NCBI GenBank assembly: GCA_963205115.1
Contig: CAUJHV010000080.1
Coordinates: forward strand, 1-64,000
Reading direction: 5' to 3'
Length of the DNA: 64,000 nt
Source of the DNA: Pseudomonadota bacterium
Lineage (GTDB): Bacteria > Pseudomonadota > Gammaproteobacteria > Burkholderiales > Burkholderiaceae_C
Positions 14,983 through 24,084 of this stretch are shown piece by piece. How positions within the stretch are numbered: the stretch's first letter is position 1; every line of letters starts with the position of its first letter. Made by a program: the position numbers and the translations under genes. The notes under the pieces are model-generated. The model had not been told where the DNA came from. It searched no databases and saw only the letters and a program-made list of their open reading frames with translations.

Positions 14983-17900
14983 GTGCCTGCGCGTCCGGAC
15001 ACACGTCTAACGACGACCGAGCTATCGGCCCTGAGCCAGCTGCTCGACGAACTGCTGGAACTGGACGCCGCCGCGCAGGCCGACCGGCTCGCCGGACTCG
15101 ATGGTGCGCAGCGGCCACTGGAGCCCCTCCTGCGGCAGATGCTGGCCAACCACAGCAGCGGCCGCGATGCCGGATTCCTCGCCGAATGGCCCGCGCTGGA
15201 TGCGGCACCCCACTCAGCCGGCTCGCCCGACGTGGCGAAAGCCGGCGAACGCATCGGCCCCTATCGGCTGATCCGCGCGATCGGCCAGGGCGGCATGGGC
15301 AGCGTCTGGCTGGCCGAGCGCGCCGACGGCAGCTTCAAGCGGCAGGTGGCGCTCAAACTGCCGCGCCTGGCCTGGGGCTCGGGCCTGGGTGAGCGCATGG
15401 CGCGCGAACGCGAGATCGGCGCGATGCTGGAGCACCCAAACATCGCGCGGCTGTACGACGCGGGTGTCGACGATATCGGCCGGCCGTACATCGCGATGGC
15501 CTACATCGAAGGCAGTTCCATCGACCTGTACTGCCGCGACAAGCAGCTGCCGGTGCGCGAACGCGTGCAGCTCCTCGTGCAGGTGGCCCGCGCCGTGGCC
15601 TATGCACACGGCCGGCTCGTGGTGCACCGCGACCTCAAACCCTCCAACGTACTGGTCACGGAAGGCGGACAGGCGCACCTGCTGGACTTCGGCATCGCCA
15701 AGCTGGTGGACGAGGCGGCCGAAGGACAGGCCACCCTGACACAGGCGCAGGACAGTGTGCTGACACCGCAATATGCCGCGCCGGAGCAACTGCGCGGTGA
15801 ACCGGTGACGGTGCAGACGGATGTGTATGGGTTGGGACTGCTGGCGTACGAGGTGTTGACCGGTCGGGCACCGCACCAACCCAAGGGAAAGGATCGACGC
15901 AGCCTCGAGGAGGTCGTGCTCGAAGGCCAGATCCGCCCGGCCAGCAGTGCCTGCAGCGACCCGAAGACCGCGCGCGCATTGGCTGGGGATATCGACGCGG
16001 TGCTTGCCGCGTGTCTACGCACCGAGGCGGCCATGCGGTATCCGTCAGCGGCAGATGTCGCGGACGATCTCGAGAGGCACCTGAGATCAGAGCCTGTTCG
16101 GGCGGTCGCGCCCCGTTTGGCGTACCGGCTGTCACGTGCAGTCCGGCGACACCGAGTGGCCTTGATCGTCAGCACATCGCTCGTGGGCGCGGTCGTCACG
16201 GTCGGCACGGTCTGGATGCATCAACGCAGTGAAGCCTCGGTCGCAGCGGAGCGGGAACACGACATCAAGCAGTTCGTGGCCGAGATGTTCCGGTTCAACG
16301 TGCGCGGCATGGGCGCAACCCCAGGTCGTACAGCGCCATCCCCGAGCCTCTTGCTGACCCAGGGTGCCGGCCTGATCGAGCAGCGATTCCAAGGTCGACC
16401 TGACGTGCAGGTCGAGCTCTTCGCGATGGTTGGCCAGGTATTCGGTGAAATGGGCGCTCGCGCGATGCAGATCGACTACCTCAGCCGACGCTTGTCGCTT
16501 CTGGAGCCCGCCAGGATCAGCCGCACAAGCCGAGCCGCGGCACAACTGGAATTGGCAGAGGCCTTGCTGGGTGACCACCGCTCCGCTGAAGCCCTGGCGC
16601 TGCTGGACGCCGCGCTGCCGCATACCCAAGAGCGCAGTCGCCAGCGCACGCGAGCGCACTTGCTGCGCGCACGCGCGTTGATTGCATCGGGTGCTTTTGA
16701 GAGTGCAGCACCTGTTCTTGACTTGTGCGACAGATTGCTCGCCGGCCAGCGGGACCCCAGCGCGGAGTCCGCATGGCTGCAAGCGCTTCGGGCAGAAGCA
16801 CTGGTCCGCAACAACCGATACGAAGATGCACCTGCGGTGTATGAGCGCGCCGTCCAGTCCGCTCTTGCCGCAGAGGGCGATCTGTCCACAACAGCCATCG
16901 AGATCCGGCTATCGGCGGTACCCTGGATCAGGCAGGTTGGCGGGGCATACATCCAAGACTTCTTGGAACCGGCCGTAGCCGCGTTGGAGAAGCTGGGGGG
17001 GCCGGCCATGGCACGAGCGGCTCTCGAGACCGCGCGTGATGCCGCTTTCCGGCCGTCGAAGCACACCACACAGCCAGAAAGGTTGGCACGCGTGTCGCGC
17101 GCGATCGAACAGCTCAGGATCATGAGCGATGTCGTACCCCGTGACGTCACACTGGAAGCGGAGTTCTGGCGCGGCGAGGTCTTGCGAAGATACGGACAAC
17201 ATGCATTGGCAGATGCAATCTTCAAGCGCACCGAATCAACGGTATGGAACAGCGTGCGGCATCCGTACTACCGCTTTGGCATCGCGACCTCTATCGGACT
17301 CACCGCCATGGTGCGCGGCGACTCAACTGAGGCCGATCGATGGCTGAAGCTCCGCTTGGCTGAACGGCGGTCGGCAGGACGCGAAAACCATCCGTACGTC
17401 GCCAACGACTACCGGTTTCTGGCGGAAAACCTGATCATGGCTGGCCAGTTTGAGGAGGCTGAGAGGCAGCTCGCAGCAGCACCCAGCATCGACAGCATCC
17501 GTGTCTCGACACTCAACCCGGCGCGATACCGAAATCTCATCGCTGAAACTCGGGCTCGCCTGCATCTCGAGCGCGGCGATCCGCAACGCGCCCTGGACAC
17601 GCTGCCATCGCGCGCATTCGAGAAGCAGGACGGGGAAGCCAACTTCGGCTTGTTCACGGCCCCCGCCTTGATACGCGGAGAGGCTCTGTGCCACATGGGA
17701 CGTCACTTGGCCGGACTGGAGCTCATCGAATTCAGCCTCGCACAACTGGATGGGGACCACGATGAGCAGCACCCGGCAGTCGCCAGGCTGAAAGCGGCAC
17801 TGGCTTCGTGCGCATGGCGGGCCGGTCAAACGCAAAAGGCTCGCGAGATGGCTGATCAGGCCGAGCGTGCCTTCCAGTCTCAACCCGTCGTCAGCCTCTT

Positions 17901-18042
17901 CTTCACGCGCCCGCTGGCCGAGTTTCGGCGCCTGTCTCAGCCGGGTACCCGCAAGGCGAATCAGTCGTCGACGGCAAGTACACGCGCCAGAGGTAACGCG
18001 CAGTTGAGGCCACCCTCCGATCGCATGGACCGAAATCAGTAG
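14983..18042 (+). CDS. Serine/threonine protein kinase with membrane helix and C-terminal repeat domain
   Basis: 1019 residues. The kinase domain runs from about 90 to 375: Gly loop GQGGMGSVW at about 101, catalytic Lys in VALKLP, HRDLKPSN at about 214, DFGIAK at about 234 and APEQLRGE, so it should be active. A transmembrane helix at about 393-412 separates it from a roughly 600-residue extracytoplasmic part with helical, TPR-like repeats (for example AQLELAEALLGDHRSAEAL). A GTG start with GGAGG nine bases upstream is used. It follows the ECF sigma gene, the usual pairing for this sigma subgroup. The repeat half probably senses or binds a partner. Codon and base composition become less GC-biased towards the 3' end. 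Confidence 0.9.
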   Translation: MPARPDTRLTTTELSALSQLLDELLELDAAAQADRLAGLDGAQRPLEPLLRQMLANHSSGRDAGFLAEWPALDAAPHSAGSPDVAKAGERIGPYRLIRAIGQGGMGSVWLAERADGSFKRQVALKLPRLAWGSGLGERMAREREIGAMLEHPNIARLYDAGVDDIGRPYIAMAYIEGSSIDLYCRDKQLPVRERVQLLVQVARAVAYAHGRLVVHRDLKPSNVLVTEGGQAHLLDFGIAKLVDEAAEGQATLTQAQDSVLTPQYAAPEQLRGEPVTVQTDVYGLGLLAYEVLTGRAPHQPKGKDRRSLEEVVLEGQIRPASSACSDPKTARALAGDIDAVLAACLRTEAAMRYPSAADVADDLERHLRSEPVRAVAPRLAYRLSRAVRRHRVALIVSTSLVGAVVTVGTVWMHQRSEASVAAEREHDIKQFVAEMFRFNVRGMGATPGRTAPSPSLLLTQGAGLIEQRFQGRPDVQVELFAMVGQVFGEMGARAMQIDYLSRRLSLLEPARISRTSRAAAQLELAEALLGDHRSAEALALLDAALPHTQERSRQRTRAHLLRARALIASGAFESAAPVLDLCDRLLAGQRDPSAESAWLQALRAEALVRNNRYEDAPAVYERAVQSALAAEGDLSTTAIEIRLSAVPWIRQVGGAYIQDFLEPAVAALEKLGGPAMARAALETARDAAFRPSKHTTQPERLARVSRAIEQLRIMSDVVPRDVTLEAEFWRGEVLRRYGQHALADAIFKRTESTVWNSVRHPYYRFGIATSIGLTAMVRGDSTEADRWLKLRLAERRSAGRENHPYVANDYRFLAENLIMAGQFEEAERQLAAAPSIDSIRVSTLNPARYRNLIAETRARLHLERGDPQRALDTLPSRAFEKQDGEANFGLFTAPALIRGEALCHMGRHLAGLELIEFSLAQLDGDHDEQHPAVARLKAALASCAWRAGQTQKAREMADQAERAFQSQPVVSLFFTRPLAEFRRLSQPGTRKANQSSTASTRARGNAQLRPPSDRMDRNQ

Positions 18043-18597
18043 ACCGTTCGTGAACGGGAAGCCTGTCCAACGCCTCCAAGTTCCACCGTCGTGGAGGGAT
18101 CAACGTGTGTGGCCACGAGCGAAAGCGCGGCTGGCAATTTGGCGGACTGAGGCGCCGCAATGGCCCTCGAAGGCCGCGTCGGCGGGCAGAGTCACCCCGT
18201 ACCAGGCGGCCGTCGGGGTGCAGACTTCCTACCAGGCTGGCGGCAGGACTTCTGCGAGGCTGGCGGTGCTACCCGCCCACGCGACGGCTGCGACCGTGGC
18301 CGCCCTGGCGCAGGTTCCGGACGCGGTGAACAAGCCGGGCATGGCGCTCCCCTTCAAACGGTCTTGTGCGAGTGATGTCCCTGAGCGGTGTCAATCTGAC
18401 GTCGAGGAGCTGTCTGTGCAGCTCTCAGGACATCAGACGCATTCGCGAGCGAAAAGCGGACATGCGGGTGCATGGCCGCCGCCGACGCACCTCGGCGATG
18501 GCCGGCGCGACAGCGAGGCGGGCACGGATCTGCAAGCAGCCGAACCGGCCGCGTCAGTCACCGTAGCTCTGGACCCTGTGCAGGTGGCGCTGCAGGC
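18043..18597. other. 555-bp region without a clear gene
   Basis: It lies between the kinase stop and the converging B3/B4-domain gene. On the minus strand a 37-codon frame starts at 18342 with a GGGGAG site (MPGLFTASGTCARAATVAAV...) and stops at 18229; the same frame stays open for about 35 further codons after the stop. This could be a small exported protein gene with a nonsense change. A short inverted repeat (GAGCTG/CAGCTC, 18407-18424) lacks a T-run. I see no other feature. Confidence 0.3.
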
Positions 18598-19290
18598 TCA
18601 GAACGCAAAAACCGCATCGTCCGGCCGAAGCCGCTTCACCGCCGAGCACCGCATGCCCGCGCGGCCCAGGCAGGCGACCAGGTCGTCCATGGCCGCGCGC
18701 ACATCCGCGTCGGCTCCCTCATGCAGCGCCTCCGCCACGATGAGCGCGTGCGACGTCTGCGGGCGGATCACCGAACGCGCGCTCTGCCGGTGGCACCAGC
18801 GCCGCGCATGCGTGCGATCGCCAGCGTCGGCGAAAACGACCTCGCCGGGCTCCGGGTGCTCGACGGCGCCGGAGAACTCGAGGTGCTCTTCACTGCCGGT
18901 GGCGGTGCGCACCGTCAGGTCGCCTTCGATGCCGTCGATGTCGAGCACGGCCACCGGCAAGGCCCAGGCCACCGACAAGGCGTTGCACAGGTCCACCAGC
19001 GGATGCAGTCGCGGCAGATGCCCCTCCTTGCGCAGCCGCCGCTGCAAGGCCTCGGCGGCGCAGCGGTATTGCGTGGGCTTCAGGCCCATCGTCGAGAAAC
19101 CGCGGCGCCAGGCCTGGATGGGTATCGACTCGCCTTCGGGCCCGGCTGCCAGGCGTGCCTGCGCGCTGGCCATCAGGCGCTCGAAGTCGGCTTCGACATC
19201 GGCGTCCGGCCTGACACCCTCGACGATGAAGACCATGGGGACGAGTGTCGGGAAACGCGACCAGATCTCGCTGCTGTGCCGGAATTGCAT
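18598..19290 (-). CDS. B3/B4 tRNA-editing-domain protein
   Basis: 230 residues matching the B3/B4 domain of phenylalanyl-tRNA synthetase beta chain as a free-standing protein: RRGFSTMGLKPTQYRCAAEA, LPRLHPLVDLCNALSVAWAL, PVAVLDIDGIEGD and GEVVFADAG. In synthetases this domain hydrolyses mischarged tRNA; free-standing versions may deacylate tRNA or act on free aminoacyl compounds, which is uncertain. It begins 29 bp after the GlcD-like gene and is the last gene of the leftward kynurenine-pathway run. The ribosome site is weak. Its presence in an amino-acid catabolic operon is unusual. Confidence 0.8.
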   Translation of the reverse strand: MQFRHSSEIWSRFPTLVPMVFIVEGVRPDADVEADFERLMASAQARLAAGPEGESIPIQAWRRGFSTMGLKPTQYRCAAEALQRRLRKEGHLPRLHPLVDLCNALSVAWALPVAVLDIDGIEGDLTVRTATGSEEHLEFSGAVEHPEPGEVVFADAGDRTHARRWCHRQSARSVIRPQTSHALIVAEALHEGADADVRAAMDDLVACLGRAGMRCSAVKRLRPDDAVFAF

Positions 19291-19319
19291 GGGGGGTACT
19301 CGAGTGAGTTCAGAAAGGG

Positions 19320-20699
19320 TCAGGCGACGGCCTCGAACATCTTGCCGGGATTCAGCAGCCCCAGCGGGTCCAGCGACCGCTTGAGTTGCCGCATCAAGGC
19401 CAGCTCTTCCTGGGTGCGGCTGACGGGCAGCCAGGCCTTCTTGGACAGACCCACGCCATGCTCGGCCGAGATCGCGCCGCCCAGTTCGCGCAGAGGCTCG
19501 TAGACGAGCGCTTCGATGAGCTGTTGGGTCTGCATGTCGCCAGAACCCACCGCGATGGAGATGTGCAGGTTGCCATCGCCCAGATGGCCGAAGATCCAGC
19601 AATGGCCTGCGGGCCATCGCGCCTTCACCGCAGCCCGCACGCGTTCCGCATAGGCCGACATGTCGGCCAGCGGCATCGAGACGTCGAAGGCGAAATCGGG
19701 GCCGTGCCGGAACGTGAGCATCACGCTTTCGCGCAGGGCCCACAAGGCGCGCCGCTGCTCCAGCGAGGCGGCGAGCACGGCGTCGGCGAAATGGCCGAGC
19801 GCCTGGGCATCGGCCAGAGCGGCCTCCAGCGCGTCGTCGTCGGTGCCGACGACTTCGGCCAGCACCTGGTAGGCGGCGATCGATCCCAAGGGCGGGCGGC
19901 CCGACGGGCTCCCATTGACGGCCAGTTCGAAATAGTCGCGCCACATCACTTCGAAGGCGCCGAGCCTGCCACTGAAAGCCCTGTCGAGATGGCGCAGCAA
20001 GGCCAGCACCTGCTCGAAGCTGTCGCACGCCAAGAGCACGGTTCTCGGCGGGCCCGCCGCCTCGTGCAGGCGCAGCACGGCGCGCGAGACCAGACCCAGC
20101 AGGCCTTCGCTGCCGATGAACAGGTGCTTGAGGTCGAAGCCGGAGTTGTTCTTCAGCACGCGGTTCATGGACGACAGCACGGTCCCATCCGCCAGTACCA
20201 CCTCGAGCCCGAGCACCGACTCGCGTGTCATGCCGTAGCGGATGACGCTGTTGCCGCCCGCGTTGGTGGCGATGCTGCCGCCAATGGTGGCGCTGTCGCG
20301 GGCGCCGAAGTCCACGCCGTAGTGCAGGCCCTGCGCCTGCACGGCGTCGCGCAAGCTGCCCAGCACGACACCGGCCTGCACCGTGGCGGTACGGCCCACG
20401 GGGTCGATGGCCTCGATCGTGCACATGCGTTCGGTCGACACGATCAATTCGTGCGGCGCGGCGTCGGCACCGCGCACCAACCCGCTCAGGCCGCCCTGCG
20501 GCACGACAGGTTGGCGGTGTGCATGACACAGCGCCATCACCGCAGACAACTCCTGCGTGCAGCGCGGCCGCACGAGCGCGCAGGCCTGCAGCCTGTCCGC
20601 GCGGAAGACACCGGCACCTCGCTGCGCCACCGCTTCGGCGTCCAGCCATCCATCGGCTCCGACGCAGCCGCGCAATGCCTGGCGCAAGTCGTCATTCAT
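19320..20699 (-). CDS. FAD-binding oxidase, GlcD / D-2-hydroxyacid dehydrogenase family
   Basis: 459 residues. The FAD-binding PCMH domain shows VVPQGGLSGLVRGA, GVDFGARDSATIGGSIATNA GGN-type glycine loops and LVSRAVLRLHE. The C-terminal cap carries GHLGDGNLHI and EHGVGLSKKAWL, the conserved substrate and flavin-contact segments of glycolate oxidase GlcD and D-lactate/2-hydroxyglutarate dehydrogenases. It probably oxidises a 2-hydroxy acid with FAD and passes electrons to quinone or an electron-transfer protein. The ATG at 20699 is used; a TTG three codons earlier is possible. It lies between the Bug protein and the B3/B4 gene, so the substrate may be taken up through that Bug protein. Confidence 0.9.
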   Translation of the reverse strand: MNDDLRQALRGCVGADGWLDAEAVAQRGAGVFRADRLQACALVRPRCTQELSAVMALCHAHRQPVVPQGGLSGLVRGADAAPHELIVSTERMCTIEAIDPVGRTATVQAGVVLGSLRDAVQAQGLHYGVDFGARDSATIGGSIATNAGGNSVIRYGMTRESVLGLEVVLADGTVLSSMNRVLKNNSGFDLKHLFIGSEGLLGLVSRAVLRLHEAAGPPRTVLLACDSFEQVLALLRHLDRAFSGRLGAFEVMWRDYFELAVNGSPSGRPPLGSIAAYQVLAEVVGTDDDALEAALADAQALGHFADAVLAASLEQRRALWALRESVMLTFRHGPDFAFDVSMPLADMSAYAERVRAAVKARWPAGHCWIFGHLGDGNLHISIAVGSGDMQTQQLIEALVYEPLRELGGAISAEHGVGLSKKAWLPVSRTQEELALMRQLKRSLDPLGLLNPGKMFEAVA

Positions 20700-20812
20700 G
20701 GCTGGCAATACCCGGCCGGCATGTCGATGCCCGACTTCTCAACGAGTGGTTCCGCGCGCCGGCAGCCACCTTCGCATGGACGCCCGAAGGCGAGGCCACC
20801 GCAGGCCATTCC

Positions 20813-21781
20813 TCAATCGGCCTTGAAGCCCGACGCCTTGACCACCGGCTCCCAGCGCGCACGGTCGGCCGCATGCACCTTGGCAAACTCGGCGGCGTTC
20901 AGGCCGGTGGCTTCCAGGCCCAGCGCGGCGGCCTTCTGTGCCACGTCAGGCAGGCGCGACGCCGCGGCAATGGCCGCCGAGACGCGCTGCACCGTGGCCG
21001 CGGGCGTCTTGGCGTGCATGTAGGCGCCGTACCAGGCGTCACCCACCACCGTGGGGAAGCCTTGTTCGGTGAAGGTGGGCACGTCGGGCATCACCGGCGA
21101 ACGCTGCGTGCCCGATGTGGCCAGCATGCGGATGCGCCCGCTCTTGTGCAGTTCATACGGGAACTGGTCGATGCCGGCGGCGATCTGCCCGCCCATCAGA
21201 TCGTTGTTCAGCGGTGCACCGCCTTGGTAGGGCACATGCGTGAGTTCCACACCCGCCGCCTGCCCCAGCAGCATCCCCAGGAAGTGCAGCTGGCTGCCCG
21301 CCGCCGCGGTGCCGAAGTTGGCCTGCTTGAGGTTCGCCTTGTAGAAGCTCACCAGTTCGGCCAGGCTCTTGTAGGGGCTGTTGCCGCCGGTGGCGATGGC
21401 CAATGGATAACGCACGATCTGAGCCACCGGCACAAAATCGGTTTCAGTGCTGTAGGGCAGCTTGCTGAAGGTGAACGGCGCAATGACGATGGGCGCCGGG
21501 GGCGTGATAAGCACCGTGTTGCCATCCGGCGCAGCATTCTTCAGCGCTTCGGCAGCCACGCGCCCGCCGGCACCGGGCTTGTTTTCCACGATGACGGTAG
21601 CGTTCAAGGACATCGCCATCTTCTCCGCCACCAGACGCGCCATCACATCGGTGCCGCCACCCGGCGGGAAACCCACCAGCAGGCGAATGGTGGGCCTGTC
21701 CTGGGCCCAGGCGGCGCCGGCACAGAGCGCCGCGGCAGCAAGGCCGAAACCGAACCGCTTGATCGAATGATGGAACGCCAT
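20813..21781 (-). CDS. Bug/TctC-family periplasmic binding protein
   Basis: 322 residues with a signal peptide (FGFGLAAAALCAGAAWAQ) and Bug-family landmarks: LLVGFPPGGGTDVMARL, VENKPGAGGRVAAEA, APDGNTVLI and HVPYQGGAPLNNDL. The ATG at 21781 has an AGGAGA site. It lies 51 bp downstream of kynU on the same strand and upstream of the GlcD-like oxidase. No membrane components are present. Given the operon, a carboxylate linked to tryptophan or kynurenine breakdown is a plausible ligand, but this is only inferred from position. Confidence 0.9.
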   Translation of the reverse strand: MAFHHSIKRFGFGLAAAALCAGAAWAQDRPTIRLLVGFPPGGGTDVMARLVAEKMAMSLNATVIVENKPGAGGRVAAEALKNAAPDGNTVLITPPAPIVIAPFTFSKLPYSTETDFVPVAQIVRYPLAIATGGNSPYKSLAELVSFYKANLKQANFGTAAAGSQLHFLGMLLGQAAGVELTHVPYQGGAPLNNDLMGGQIAAGIDQFPYELHKSGRIRMLATSGTQRSPVMPDVPTFTEQGFPTVVGDAWYGAYMHAKTPAATVQRVSAAIAAASRLPDVAQKAAALGLEATGLNAAEFAKVHAADRARWEPVVKASGFKAD

Positions 21782-21832
21782 GTGGCTGTCTCCTGAGGTG
21801 TGTCGTTGGATGTGTGGGCGGGGAAAGGTCTT

Positions 21833-23077
21833 CTAGGTCACGGCTTTGCGCGCCATGAACGCCGGGCTGTCCCAGGCGCGGGTCTGCATCACATCACGGA
21901 GCACCGCGACGGCGTCCCAGATGTCGACATGGCGCACGTAGAGCGCGGCAAAACCGAAGCGAAGGATATTGGGTGCGCGAAAGTCGCCGATCACGCCGCG
22001 CGCGATCAGCGCCTGCATGATGGCGTAGCCGTTCTCGTGCGTCAGCGCCACCTGGCTGCCGCGCACGGCCCCATCGCGCGGGCTTGCCAGGCCAAAGCCG
22101 TGGCCGCCCAGCTCCTGGTCGACCAGCGCGATGAAGAGGTCGCCCAGCGCAATGCCCTTGGCGCGCAGCTGCTGCATGTCCACGCCGTCGAAGGCCGTCA
22201 GCGCTTCTTCCAGCGCGATCAACCCGAGTTGCGAGGCCGTACCCACCAGCATGCGGTCGATGCCGGGATGGGCCTCGTAGTCGGGGGTGAATTCAAAAGG
22301 CCGCGCATGGCCGTGCCAGCCGGCGATGGGCTGGCGCAGACCCGCCAGATGCCGCTCGGCCACGAAGACGAAAGCCGGCGCCCCGGGGCCGCCGTTCAGG
22401 TACTTGTAGCCGCAGCCGACCGCAAAGTCGGCGTCGCAGGCATTGAGCTGCACCGGCAGCGTGCCCGCGCTGTGCGCCAGGTCCCAGGCCACGAGCCCGC
22501 CCGCGCGGTGCGCCGCGGCGGTGATGCGCGCCATGTCGTACAGGCGGCCGGTCTTGTAATTCACTTCGGTCAGCGTCACCACGGCCAGCTGATCGCCGGC
22601 CTGCTCGATGGCCTTCTCCACGTCGTCGGGCGCCACGCAGCGCAACTCGGCGTTCATCAGTTCGGCCACGCTCGCCGCCACATACATGTCGGTGGGAAAA
22701 TTGCCCTGTTCGCCGATGATCACGCGCCGCCCGGGCCGCATGCGCAGCGCCGCGCCCAGCACCTTGAACAGGTTCACCGACGTGGAATCGCACACCACCA
22801 CCTCGTGCGTCTGGGCGCCGATCAGGCGCGCGATGGTGCCGCCCACACGCAGCGGCGCCGGGTACCAGTCGGCGTCGTTCCACGACCGGATAAGCCCGCG
22901 GCCCCACTCGTGCCCGATGGCGTGAACCATGCGCGGCATCACGCTCTTGACCAGCACACCCAGCGAGTTGCCGTCCAGGTAGATCTCGCCTTCGGTCAGC
23001 TGGAACAGGTCGCGGCGCGCGGCCAGCGGGTCTTCCCGGTCACGCAGGACCAGGGATTCACGGGTGAGTGGCTTCAT
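21833..23077 (-). CDS. kynU: Kynureninase
   Basis: 414 residues. This PLP enzyme cleaves L-kynurenine to anthranilate and alanine. Family landmarks are IYLDGNSLG near the N-terminus, ADWYPAPLRVG, CDSTSVNLFKVLGAA, VAWDLAHSAGTLPV, and CGYKYLNGGPGAPAF, whose Lys should form the Schiff base with PLP. The length is standard for bacterial KynU. It starts 23 bp after the kynA stop, so it is co-transcribed with kynA. No anthranilate dioxygenase or antABC genes follow in the window, so anthranilate is either excreted, used for biosynthesis or degraded by genes elsewhere. Confidence 0.95.
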   Translation of the reverse strand: MKPLTRESLVLRDREDPLAARRDLFQLTEGEIYLDGNSLGVLVKSVMPRMVHAIGHEWGRGLIRSWNDADWYPAPLRVGGTIARLIGAQTHEVVVCDSTSVNLFKVLGAALRMRPGRRVIIGEQGNFPTDMYVAASVAELMNAELRCVAPDDVEKAIEQAGDQLAVVTLTEVNYKTGRLYDMARITAAAHRAGGLVAWDLAHSAGTLPVQLNACDADFAVGCGYKYLNGGPGAPAFVFVAERHLAGLRQPIAGWHGHARPFEFTPDYEAHPGIDRMLVGTASQLGLIALEEALTAFDGVDMQQLRAKGIALGDLFIALVDQELGGHGFGLASPRDGAVRGSQVALTHENGYAIMQALIARGVIGDFRAPNILRFGFAALYVRHVDIWDAVAVLRDVMQTRAWDSPAFMARKAVT

Positions 23078-23100
23078 GAGGGCGTGGGTCAGGTCGAGGT

Positions 23101-24039
23101 TCAGAGCTCGGTCCGCAGGGACCACAGCTCGGGGAAGAATCGGTGTGAGGTGACATGCTGCAGCCAGCCCACACCTGCAGAGCCGCCCGTGCCCGGCTTC
23201 ATGCCGATGAGGCGCTGCACCGAGACAAAGTGGCGCCAGCGGTACTGCGTCATGCCGTCGCACAGCGCCATCAGCGCTTCGGCCAGGCGGTACAGGTCGT
23301 TGTGCGGCCCGGGGTCGGCGTAGACCGCCAGCCATGCACGCTCGACTGACTCGTTAGGCACGTAGTCCTCCGACCAGTCGCGCTCCAGCGCCGCGGCATC
23401 GACAGCATAGCCGCGCCGAGCCAGCAGCGCGATGGCCTCGTCGTACAGGCTGCGCGACTCCAGTGCGCGCTGCATGCCAGGCCACACATGCGGCATGTTG
23501 CGGAAGGCGCCCGCCAGGCGTTTGCTCTTGTTGCCGAGGATGAACTCGACGTGCCGGTACATGAACGACAGCTGGCCCGAGGCCGTGCTGAGGTGGTCCC
23601 GGAACTGGTTGAAGCCCTCGGGGCTGATGGTGTTGAGCACATCCCAGGAGCGGCCGATGTACTCGCACATCGCGCGTGCCCGCACCAGGATGTCCAGCGC
23701 ACTGGCGGTGTCGTCCTGGCGCAGTTGCTGCTGCGCGTTGTAGAGCTCGAAATGCAACGCCTTGAACAGCAGCTCCTTCACCTGGCCCATCAGGTAGAAA
23801 CAGTGCTCGTCGTAGGCGTCGCTGCGCAGGTGCTGCAGCGACAACAGCATGTCGATGCTCTGGTAATCGTTGTACGGGTTGCTGCGGCCCTGGAAGTCCA
23901 CCAGCGGCAAGCCGCCGGTGGCCTGAACCGTCTCGGCGCGCGAGCTGTCGCTGGTGGTCCCCATGGGCCGCGCCTCGATGCCCGGCTGCACGCCGGCGGG
24001 ATCGATGAGTTCAGGGTGATGGCGCTTGTAGCGGGGCAT
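23101..24039 (-). CDS. kynA: Tryptophan 2,3-dioxygenase
   Basis: 312 residues. This haem dioxygenase opens the indole ring of L-tryptophan to N-formylkynurenine. Diagnostic segments are DEHCFYLMGQVKELLFKAL, FNQFRDHLSTASGQLS (FR..L...SG.QS type) and CDGMTQYRWRHFVSVQRLIG, which supplies the proximal haem His in RHF, followed by KPGTGGSAGVGWLQ. The N-terminal extension of about 50 residues is typical of betaproteobacterial KynA. The ATG at 24039 follows a strong AAGGAGG site; the upstream in-frame start at 24066 is less likely. It lies 45 bp downstream of the arylformamidase. Confidence 0.95.
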   Translation of the reverse strand: MPRYKRHHPELIDPAGVQPGIEARPMGTTSDSSRAETVQATGGLPLVDFQGRSNPYNDYQSIDMLLSLQHLRSDAYDEHCFYLMGQVKELLFKALHFELYNAQQQLRQDDTASALDILVRARAMCEYIGRSWDVLNTISPEGFNQFRDHLSTASGQLSFMYRHVEFILGNKSKRLAGAFRNMPHVWPGMQRALESRSLYDEAIALLARRGYAVDAAALERDWSEDYVPNESVERAWLAVYADPGPHNDLYRLAEALMALCDGMTQYRWRHFVSVQRLIGMKPGTGGSAGVGWLQHVTSHRFFPELWSLRTEL

Positions 24040-24084
24040 GGTGTGGCCTCCTTCGTGACAGTGCAATGTGCGGCGTGGTCGGCG

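Noticed and set aside
19291-20649. Frame running into the B3/B4 gene from upstream
   Set aside because: It overlaps the GlcD-like oxidase in the wrong frame and is Arg/Gly-rich without motifs; it is a GC-driven shadow.
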